A stretch of DNA of 64,000 nt from Suillus spraguei (Eukaryota; Basidiomycota; Agaricomycetes; Boletales; Suillaceae). The stretch's first letter is position 1; the number at the start of each line of letters is the position of its first letter. Location: assembly GCA_016800925.1 (NCBI GenBank), contig JABCPU010000216.1, positions 1-64,000 on the forward strand, in the 5' to 3' direction. The notes under the pieces are model-generated. The model did no database searches and had not been told where the DNA came from. It saw only the letters and a program-made list of their open reading frames with translations. A program made the translations under genes and the position numbers. This document shows, one piece after another, positions 55,815-64,000 of the stretch.

Positions 55815-57917
55815 CAGCTGAAGCCGCGTTGGAGGTGTTCTGTGTCCATAAGAACAGCTGCTCTAAGAACCGGAGTTGCTAAAATGGAAGCTCATAGGGA
55901 TGAAGCCAATTGTTCCGAAGTGAATATCGGACAGAGGTTGTGAGGGTTAATCTGAGTGTAGTCCTTATCCCCCTCTTTAGGGTAGACGTCCCATCGTCTA
56001 GTGAGGGAATCTGGCTTGACTCCGAGTTTTCCAGGATGATAATGAATAATGAGGTTGAACTGATGGAGGAATTTGGACCAGCGGGCCTGACGACGGGAGA
56101 GGAGTTTGGTGGTAGAGAAGTACTCAAGGTTCTTGTGGTCTGTGACAACATCTATAGGCTCGGACGAGCCTTCTAGGTAATGCCGCCAGGTTCGGAAAGC
56201 AGCATAGATGGCTAGTAGTTCCTTATCATGGACATCATAGTTGAGTTCTGCACTGGACAGTGTCTGGGAGTAAAATGCTACCGGGCGAAGTTCCGAGTCC
56301 AGGCATACAATGGACAGTATTCCAGCGATAGCATAATCCGAGGCATCAGTTTCCACAACTATAGGAACATTTGGAATCCAATGCGTTAGCACTGGAGCGG
56401 AAGTGAAGGCTTTCTTGAGTGCTTCAAATGATTTCCGGCAGTCCTCGGAAAAGTTCCAAGTGACGCCCTTGCGAGTGAGTCGAGTAAGGGGGACCACAAT
56501 ATCTGAGTAATTGAAGATGAAACAACAATAGAAATTAGCGAATCTGAGGAAGGATTGGATGTCCTTGACTTTCTGAGGTTCTGGCCAGTCAATGATAGAC
56601 TGGATTTTCTCAGACGACATAGTCAAGCCATCCAGAGATAGGAGGTAACCAAGATATTCGATGGAGGATGAGTGGAATTCACATTTCTTGGGTTTGGCGT
56701 ATAGTCAGTGTTTACGGAGACATCGTAAAACTTCTCGGACATGTTCCTTATGACTTGCAAGGTCTTTGGAATAGATGAGGATGTCATCCAGATATACTAC
56801 AACACATACATCCAGCATATCGGCAAACACGCTATTGACAAAGCATTGGAAAGCTGCCAGAGCATTCATGAGGCCTCCCGGCATTACCAGCCATTCATAG
56901 GAGCCATAACACATATGGAAGGAAGTCTTCCATTCGTCTCCTTCTGCTATCCAGACGAGATGGTATGCAGAACAGAGATCAATTTTGGTATAAACTTTAG
57001 CGCGGCTTGGGGAGTCTAGGAGGTTGGCAATGAGGGGTAACAGATATCAGTCCTTTTTGGTAATCTGGTTGAGGCCACGGAAATCCACACAAAGATGGAG
57101 GGAACCATCCTTCTTTTTGACAAATAGGACGGGGGCTCCTGGGGAGAGGACAAGGAACAGAGGAGTCCGGACGAGATGTTTTCATCAAGGAACTTCCGGA
57201 GGGCTTCAAGCTCAACTGGAGAAAGAGAATATATGGTTCTGAGAGGCGGACTAGCCCCTTCTTCCAACTCAATCTTGAGATCATAGGGTCAATGAGGAGG
57301 AAGTTGTCCAGCTTTGCCTTTGTGAAGACGTCCACAAACTCATGGTACTCGGAAGGGATTCTGGAGAGGTCTGGAGGATCGGATGATATGGATGCAGATT
57401 GGAGATTAACTTTGGAGGGACGGAGGTAGATGCTGAACTGAGTAGATCCTTCTAACTTGCAGGCATGGCAAAAGGCCACTGCATTTATCAGAGATATGTT
57501 AGGGACCGAAGTGCCAGCAGAGGGTTCAGATTTGGTCAGAGGAGGAGTCTCTGCCACGGATGGGATGCTCTGAGGCAACGGAGATATTGGAGGGGAGGAT
57601 TCTTCCTTGGATGGAATATCCAGAGGTAATGGAGGTGTCGGATTGGATTTTCCTGCCATGGACAGTGTGTCTGGAGGCAGTGATGATGCGGATGGGGTCA
57701 ATGGCATTCCCTGTACAGTAGTTCGGAACTCGATGCTGCCCAATACCCAGTCAATCAATGGATTGTGTTGGGTGAGCCAGCTATATCCGAGAACAATATA
57801 ACATGAGGAATCCAAAGGGGTAACATAGAATGTGTCAGAGGTGATTACACTGGAGGAGAATTGGATGGATAAGTTTATGGCTTCGACAATATTGTTATTG
57901 CATGTACCATCAAACAA
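55815..57917 (-). pseudogene. Element B (Ty3/gypsy) protease end, reverse transcriptase and RNase H
   Basis: Reading down the - strand: VLGYSWLTQHNPLIDW (end of protease, about 57780), a Pro/Ser-rich linker, RT with SLSSPQ and the box [11 protein letters not shown] (about 56800), then LGYLLS, SFLRFANFYC, RNase H with ETDASDYAIAGIL, DKELLAIYAAFRTW and TDHKNLEYF (56110-56330), and the start of the integrase linker (EQLASSL). The frame is broken at about 57280 and 57040 and by a TGA at about 56704 (RKH-stop-LYAKPKK). Integrase and the 3' LTR are missing: the element stops at 55815 against the inverted-repeat element. Confidence 0.93.
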
Positions 57918-58199
57918 ACGGAGCGGAAGTGGAGGAATCTGATAGGTAGGAATTTTATGTTTTTGGATGAAATCAGTGTCTACAAAGCAGTGGGAGGAGC
58001 CACAGTTTATGAGGGCCAGAAAGTCAGATATATTGGAGAAAGACGGAAGAGAGATGTATGGACACAGAGAGTTCGGATCAGGAAGAGTTACAGCGTTGAG
58101 TCATAGCTCCGTTGTACGGATTGGGCCAATGCGACCCTCATCCCGCACAGAGTCAGGAGGGTCGCAGACTAATTTTTTGCCTCGTCCAAGGCTTCTGGT
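57918..58199 (-). pseudogene. Element B protease, catalytic Asp lost
   Basis: The retropepsin motif region reads LALINCGSSHCFVDTDF. The expected catalytic triplet is DSG, here Asn-Cys-Gly with the Asn codon at 58005-58007 (GAC to AAC type change). The frame between gag and protease is also broken. Confidence 0.75.
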
Positions 58200-59453
58200 T
58201 CAGTTTCCAGAGTGAGCATGGTAGCACAGCCTTTGGCAGTGCGCAAAGTGGATTTGGTGCAGTCCTGGGCAGTGTGACCAGGTCTGCCGCAGAACATACA
58301 GACTTTTGTCAATACGCCTCTGACGCTCCTGGGTGGTTAGCTTTCTGTCCATACCAACAATGTTAGGGAGATCCGAAGGCTTTGGGGCAGAGGAGGTTGT
58401 AGAGGATGTGGGTTTATTGAATTTGAGTGTATCGGATCCAGATGAGTTAGAGTTCGTCCGGTCAGGTGTTGACTGCCTAGGAGGATTGGAAGAGGTGGTT
58501 GTACTCTCTCGGGTGACTTCACCCCTCCGCTCCCAGTAATGGGCGTCGATGGTCTGGGCGAGAGTCTTGAACTCCGAAAGGGTAGTGGGTTTACCCATGC
58601 GACTAATCTCATCTTTGATTTGGGCTGGAAGTCCACTGTAGAACTGGTGTCGTAGGGCTCCATCTCCCCATTCACGTACTTGGGAGGCAAGTCGCTGGAA
58701 TTCTACAATGTACTTGTTGATGCGCTGTCCATCACGCATATGAAGTTGTTCTAACTGCATCTCTGCATCTCCGGAGGGATTGTGAGGTCTGAAGTTGGTT
58801 TGGAGCTCAAGCATGAACTTGGAGTAGTCATCCATCCAGTCCGGATGGTTGCTATATCCATCTGAAAGGAGATCCGGTTCAAACCACTCGAGAGCCATAC
58901 CCTTAAGGTAGGATTGGGTGAAGTTGACTTTAGCGTGTCTGGAACGGAAAGCGTTAGGTTTGCTCTGGAAGTTGAGCTCACATTGGACAAAGAATGCCCA
59001 GAGCTTGCGAGGTTCGGATCCATTGAAGGTATCCGGTTCGTGGACTTTGACTTTTCTATCATCCGAGGTGGTGGTACGACAGCTACTGCGAGCGAGGTGG
59101 TTAATGGCTATGGATTGTTGGGTCAGGACCTGGTCCTGAGGGTTCAGATGGATATTATCTTCTTTGTCATCCAGGTCCTCATTGTCCGGATCATCACCTT
59201 CATCATCCGGTGGGTTACCGCACAGCTCATCATCAAAGCGAATGGTCAGGTGTGAATTGGAGTCTGGGTCATCCGGGTTCCAAGTTGGTGTAACCAGATC
59301 CGATCTGGCTTGACAGGCAGAGATACTTTGACCTATGTTGCTCATGCTTGCACGGCATTGAGAGAAACTGGTGAATGTTTGGATGATGGGTGTGGGATCT
59401 CATTGGATCAGACCAAGTCCAGCTCCTCGGAGAGTGTTCTGAGTTTTACGGGG
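58200..59453 (-). pseudogene. Element B gag (capsid and zinc knuckle)
   Basis: The start is ATG at 59453 (PPRKTQNTLRGAGLGLIQ). A TGA at about 59396 follows 19 codons, after which the frame stays open to 58200. The acidic N-terminal region (NPPDDEGDDPDNEDLDD) is followed by the retrotransposon gag fold (LWAFFVQCELNF, FTQSYLKGMALEWFEP, FMLELQTNF, YIVEFQRLASQV, HQFYSGLPAQIKDEI). The CCHC knuckle CMFCGRPGHTAQDC is present but out of frame after a one-base shift near 58300. It directly follows the 5' LTR, confirming orientation. Confidence 0.92.
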
Positions 59454-59512
59454 AGGCATGATATGGAATGGTTTAGAGAATGTTACTCAGAAAGGTTTGA
59501 GTTCAAATATAC

Positions 59513-61026
59513 TGTTAAGACCATACATACTCAAAGAGTGAAAGATCCAAAGGGCTTTGGCCTCAGTTCGTGCACTGTGCCCCTTTCCTGAGTAATGCCC
59601 CTTATTTCAGAGGGTAGATATACATCCAAAGATCTGGAAGGAGTTGCATGATGGATCTGGACGTCCAAAGGTACTGGATATGATATGTCCGAAGGTTATC
59701 CAGAGCATAGAGACAGAATGAGGATTAAGGCTAGTGTTAAGACCGTACTCAAGGGGTGAAAGATCTGAAGGGCTTTGGCCTCAGTTCATGCACTGTGCCC
59801 CTTGTCTGAGTAATGCCCCTTATTTTAGAGAGGAGATATATGTCCGAAGATCCGGAAGGAGTTGTGTAGTGGATCCGGACGTCCGAAGGTTATCCGGAGC
59901 GCGGGGATGGAAAGAGGACTAAGGCTAGCTTCGGAACGGATTCCTAACTAGAAACTGACAGAGGTAGACCATCCGAAGATAGAGTCGGAGATATAGACTA
60001 TAGGAATCAATCCCAAGTCTTGGAAGATGACTTTGAGTGGAAAGTGACTCAAGTCTGAAGGAAGCGGAATGAGCAGAATCTAAGATGATATTCAAACTAA
60101 GGTTCTACGGAGATCTACAAGTGGTTTATATATGGTAAGTATCTAAGACGGATAATCAACAAGTCCAGGACCGAGGGCTATGTATGAAGTGTAACGGAAG
60201 TCTATTAGTTAATGCGCAGCGGATCAGTAAGCACGAATTGGAAATGAAACACAGGTAACGGATCAGTGACACAGGAAGGAATTATACACAGCTGGAGTAC
60301 TGGAAACCAGGATGAGTGACGAAAGGAGATAGGCGCAGTTATACACAAGGGAGTTAGAGTGCGAGAAGCAAGCACATTTGGATGAGCGATCTGGACAGGA
60401 TCTGTGGACCGGACGGAAATAGAATCGATCGGATCTGATCGGATATGGGTGGATCTGGGATCAGAAGTATGGTATATGACAGCTAGCTTCAGAACGAGTT
60501 CCTAACTGGAAACTAACAGAGATAGACTATCCGAAGATAGAGTCAGAGATATAGACTAAAGGATTCAATCCCAAGTCTCGGAAGATGACTAGAGCGGAGA
60601 GTAACTCAAGTCCAGAGGAAACAGAATGAGCAGAATCTAAGATGATATTTGAACTAAGGTTCTACGGAGATCTACAAGTGGTTTATATACTGTAAGTAAC
60701 CAGCACAGATAATCAAGGAGTCCGGGACCAAGGGCTATGTACGAAGTATAACGGAAGTCTATTAGTTAATGCACAGTGGATCAGTAAGCACGAGTCAGAA
60801 ATAAAACACAGGTAACGGATCAATAAGCAGGACAGAAGTATACACAGCCAGAATACCGGAAACAGGAGGGATGCTGAAAGGAGATAGACACAGATATACA
60901 CAGGGGAGTTAGAGTGCGAGAATTGGGCACTTTCAGATGGGTGATCCAGACAGGATCTGTGGACTGGACGGAAGTAGGGTCGATCAGATCTGATCGGATC
61001 TGAGATTGGAAATATGGTATATGACA
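59513..61026 (-). repeat. 5' LTR-B of element B, interrupted by a nested LTR-B
   Basis: The outer LTR is 61026-60487 plus 59734-59513 (762 bp). On the - strand it starts TGTCATATACC and ends TCTTAACA 60 bp before gag. It is inserted in the Harbinger gene at 61027; the possible target site is CGTGT (61027-61031), but the other end of the element is lost, so the duplication cannot be confirmed. Confidence 0.88.
59735..60481 (-). repeat. Nested solo LTR-B (747 bp) with target duplication GCTAG
   Basis: GCTAG occurs at 59730-59734 and 60482-60486. It is a complete LTR-B in the same orientation inside another LTR-B, so the two copies appear as overlapping repeats unless split at the duplication. 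Confidence 0.93.
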
Positions 61027-62319
61027 CGTGTCCTCCATAGGCAGCCAAACTTGAGCGTTATAGAAAGTATCATCTGCAAAAAAGACGAGCAAACACCAAA
61101 AATATCTAACAAGAGTTAAAGCAATAAAAATAAAGGAAATAATACATGACTTACCTTGAGATGGTATCTGAGGAATGCTGGAATCATTCACCAAGATGGC
61201 AAGTTGAGAGTCCTGTTACACAGGCATATAGAAATATACCTAGTTGCTCCTCTATTGTCATGCCATTGTGAGACTGAGTGAATCCATTGTCTTTGAGGAC
61301 TCTAGTAAGTGCATTGAATACCTCTAAGGTGACACCAAGGTTGTGTTTGATCCTGTCTGGGTGGCCCGTGAGGAGCTCACACACCCATGCATGACCGGTC
61401 AATGCTGACGTGTGGTATTGTTAAGACTGTACTCAAAGGATGAAAGATCCAAAGGGCTTTGGCCTCAGTTCGTGCACTGTGCCCCTTTCCCGAGTAATGC
61501 CCCTTATTTCAGGGAGTAGGTATATGTCCGAAGATACGGAAGGAGTTGCGTGATGGATCCGGACGTCCGAAGGTATCGGATATGATACGTCTGAATGTTA
61601 TCCGGAACATAGGAATAGAACGAGGATTAAGACTAGCTTTGGAACGAGTTCCTAACTAGAAACTAGCAGAGCTAGACTATCCAAAGATAGAGTCGGAGAT
61701 ATAGACTAAAGGAATCAATCCCAAGTCTCGGAAGATGACTTAGAGCAGAAAGTGACTTAAGTCCGGAGGAAGCAGAATGAGCAGAATCTAAGATAATATT
61801 CGAACTAAGGTTCTACGGAGATCTACAAGTGGTTTATATACTGTAAGTATCTAAGACAGATAATCAACAAGTCCGGGACCAAGGGCTATGTACGAAGTGT
61901 AACGGAAGTCTATTAGTTAATGTGCAGTGGATCAGTAAGCACGAATTGGAAATGAAACACAGGTAACGGATCAGTGACACAGGATGGAAGTATACACAGC
62001 CAGGATACCGGAAACAGGAGGAATGATGAAAGGAGATAGACGCAGATATACACAAGGGAGTTAGAGTGCGATAAGTGGGCACATTCAGATGGGTGATCTG
62101 GACAGGATCTGTGAACTGGACGAAAATAGAATCAATCGGATCTGAGATCGGAAGTATGGTATATGACAGGTATGGGATACGAATGGTGGGAGATAAGAAT
62201 AAGAGATTGTACATATATACTACCTGGGTTATAACACAAGTTATAATTACAACCAGATGACGGTGGCGCTCCCTCTTGCACTGCCAGAGAGCGAGAGCAA
62301 TCTTCCGGTTAGGGTACAT
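61027..62319 (-). pseudogene. Harbinger-type (PIF) transposase, N-terminal part, split by a solo LTR
   Basis: Without the LTR at 61419-62168, a frame runs from ATG 62319 (YPNRKIALALWQCKRERHRH) through PYHTSALTGHAWVCELLTGH, LGVTLEVFNALTRVL and GMTIEEQLGIFLYACVTGLS to FQHSSDTIS, with a donor site at 61154 and a further exon at 61073-61027 (FYNAQVWLPMEDT). This is the N-terminal/DUF8040-type region of Harbinger transposases common in Agaricomycetes. The LTR sits within the codon run PYHTS. A TGA replaces Arg before FQHSSD, and the DDE catalytic domain beyond 61027 is cut off by gypsy element B. Confidence 0.8.
61419..62168 (-). repeat. Solo LTR-B (750 bp) with target duplication GGTAT
   Basis: GGTAT at 61414-61418 and 62169-62173. 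On the - strand TGTCATATACC to TCTTAACA. It interrupts the Harbinger transposase frame. Confidence 0.94.
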
Positions 62320-62454
62320 ACTGGTGATGCTTATCTGTGCCTTTGGTATCATGGGAACCTGGGTCTCCCATCTGGTCATGTGATACCATCATATGACCTT
62401 TAAATTTATATTTTCTTTCAATTTCAATTTCACATTTTGGTGTCTGTACAGAGC

Positions 62455-62901
62455 CTAAGGTACGTTCTTCATTTTTGTGACTTCAGTAGGCATCTTTGGG
62501 GATTGGCTGCAAGATAACTGAATGTTAGGGTCCATTGGGATGGAGACAGGTTTGTCGTCAGCAAAGTTGTACTTGGTGAGTATCCCATCAACATAGGATT
62601 CTTGCAACAGTGAGATAGTGCATGCTGTGCAGTCACATATAACCTTCATCCCAAGTAGCCAAGCAATAGGTCCAAGGTCGGTGAGCTTGTAGCAGTTAGC
62701 GATCTCAGTCTTGAATAACTGAATCTCCTTTCTGTCGCTCCCAGTAACAGTGCAGTCATTGACATGTGATGCAAGCAGGAAGATCTCATTCTCCACATAC
62801 TGGTAGAACACTCCCCAATCACATTCGGCTCGCCTAAAGCCAAGTAGTTCCAGTGCTTTGCACAGCTCATTGTACCACTTGAGTGCACCTTGCTTGGATC
62901 C
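62455..62901 (-). pseudogene. Ty1/copia reverse transcriptase fragment
   Basis: The - strand encodes SKQGALKWYNELCKALELLG, WGVFYQYVENEIFLLASHVN, LTDLGPIAWLLGMKV, SLLQESYVDGILTKYNF and PVSIPMDPNIQL, the thumb-proximal part of a copia RT. The catalytic YVDD line appears as SHVNDCTVTGS, with the first Asp changed to Asn. The upstream half is cut by the LTR-B at 62902. Confidence 0.88.
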
Positions 62902-63398
62902 TGTCATATACCATACATACTTCTAATCCCAGATCCGACCAGATCCGATCAATTCCATTTCCATCTGGTCCACAGATCCTGTCCGGACCACCCATCCAAA
63001 TGTGCTCACTTCTTGCACCTTAACTCCCTTGTGTATATCTGTGTCTATCTCCTTTCGTCATTCCTCCTGTTTCCGGTATCCCGGCTGTGTATACTTCCAT
63101 CCTGTGTCACTGATCCGTTACCTGTGTTTCATTTCCGATTCGTGCTTACTGATCCACTGCACATTAACTAATAGACTTCCGTTACACTTCGTACATAGCC
63201 CTCGGTCCCGGACTTGTTGATTATCTGTCTTAGATACTTACAGTATATAAACCACTTGTAGATCTCCGTAGAACCTTAGTTCGAATATCATCTTAGATTC
63301 TGCTCATTCTGCTTCCTCTGGACTTAAGACACTTTCTGCTCCAAGTCATCTTCCGAGACTGGGATTGATTCCTATAGTCTATCTCTGTTAGTTTCTAG
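62902..63398 (+). repeat. LTR-B, 3'-truncated by a LINE insertion
   Basis: It starts TGTCATATACC, has the TATATAAACCAC core near 63246 and is colinear with other LTR-B copies until TAGTTTCTAGTT, where an A/T-rich LINE tail begins. The remaining 3' third is not in the window. Confidence 0.88.
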
Positions 63399-64000
63399 TT
63401 TTTTATTTATTTTTATTTGTGTTCTTGTTTATTGTCCGTTGGGGCGAGGCCCTATAGTAGACAATACGTACAATATGTAGCTGGATGCGTGAATATACTA
63501 TGTGCGGGGGGTGTCTTTTCTAATGGTTCAGGCGCTAAGGCGAGAACGGGGACGCCATCTTAAGGCGAGTCTAGGGAGGTGTGTGGCGTGTCTGTCTTCC
63601 CTCACTGTGGCGGTTTTATTCATCCATCCTTTGGGTCTGGAGGTGTGACGTCTCCAAAGATTGTCTCTAATCTCCTCGTGCGTGCGACGAACTTCAGCAG
63701 TTCCTTGACTCCATCTATGTTGCTCAGAAGGTACTGGAGGTTGGTTGCTTGGGGTCCTGCTGCTGCCTGCAGGGCAGCTCTCTGTCTAGTGTACTTGTGG
63801 CATGACATGATGAAGTGGTGAACCGATTCGTCTCGCTCGTTGCATTGTTGGCAGCGTGCTGTGGGGGACTTTGTGATTTGGTGGAGGAATTTGTTCAGTG
63901 GGGCGTGGCCAGTGCGTAGCTGGAATATCAGCGAGCTGTGGCGGCGTGGTAGGTCATCTGTGATGTTCGCGAAGTTCTTGGATGGGACGGTTGGGTCGAT
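63399..64000 (-). mobile_element. 3' end of a non-LTR retrotransposon (Tad1-like LINE), continues past the window
   Basis: On the - strand, a frame ends at 63620 with RRHSSLIFQLRTGHAPLNKF, a CQQCNERDESVHHFIMSCH zinc-like motif and KYTRQRAALQAAAG, which is the familiar C-terminal part of fungal LINE ORF2. Downstream on that strand a short 3' UTR leads to an A-rich tail (reverse of TTTTTTATTTATTTTTATTT) at 63399-63418, exactly at the junction with LTR-B. Confidence 0.85.

Noticed and set aside
62180..62454. Copia LTR plus primer-binding site on the + strand next to the RT fragment
   Set aside because: A TGGTGTCTGTACAGAGCC stretch resembles a primer site only loosely, is in the wrong orientation for the - strand RT fragment, and most of the stretch is the Harbinger 5' region.

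Overview
The window is nuclear DNA of a filamentous basidiomycete, most likely an Agaricomycete. The signs are genes cut by many short introns (about 42-60 bp, GT...AG), a polyporopepsin-type aspartic peptidase, a DUF6535 membrane protein, large NACHT-WD40 genes, and Ty3/gypsy, copia, Harbinger, pogo and LINE remnants of the kind common in mushroom genomes. I cannot fix the species from sequence alone.

Layout. (1) 1-10041 is one decayed Ty3/gypsy chromovirus (here 'element A', + strand). It is opened by several later insertions, most with target-site duplications that can be read directly, and carries an extra zinc-knuckle ORF between integrase/chromodomain and the 3' LTR. (2) 10042-13272 is repeat-derived DNA with another solo LTR and a 24-bp minisatellite. 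(3) 13273-55541 is a gene island. In order it holds a secreted aspartic peptidase, two near-identical 14-exon MFS transporters in a segmental duplication, a polyprenyl diphosphate synthase (COQ1 type) with a broken partial copy beside it, a roadblock/LC7 (LAMTOR2-like) gene, a dead NACHT-WD40 gene facing an open NACHT-WD40 gene of 1592 aa, a pogo/Tigger tail, a DUF6535 protein, an SMN homologue, a C2H2 zinc-finger protein, the C-terminal half of a second aspartic peptidase and the last exons of a Swd2/WDR82-like gene. (4) 55542-64000 is again TE territory: a 273-bp inverted-repeat element, a truncated gypsy element on the - strand ('element B') with an LTR nested in its LTR, a Harbinger transposase gene split by a solo LTR, a copia RT fragment, and a LINE 3' end inserted in another LTR.

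Three LTR families can be told apart. LTR-A is about 476 bp, TGTTAC...GTAACA. LTR-B is about 750-770 bp, TGTCATATACC...TCTTAACA, with a long sister of 1484 bp (LTR-B'). LTR-C is 170 bp, copia-like. Six insertions have exact 5-bp target duplications (CCATG, GTAAC, GTACT, GACTG, GGTAT, GCTAG) and LTR-C has GCAAC, so their order can be reconstructed. In-frame stops in the dead pol genes are overwhelmingly TGA where related proteins have Arg, which fits C-to-T decay at CpG.

The genes do not form a pathway. The themes are dispensable, fast-evolving functions (efflux transporter duplicates, NACHT-WD40 recognition genes, secreted peptidases) mixed with housekeeping genes (COQ1, LAMTOR2, SMN, Swd2 remnant) and framed by retroelements. 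The most interesting material is the inverted NACHT-WD40 pair (14 nearly identical WD repeats, Walker B acidic residues lost in the open copy), the extra ORF of element A, the tRNA-like tandem array at 22.7-23.6 kb, and the COQ1 fragment that lost exactly its catalytic aspartates.
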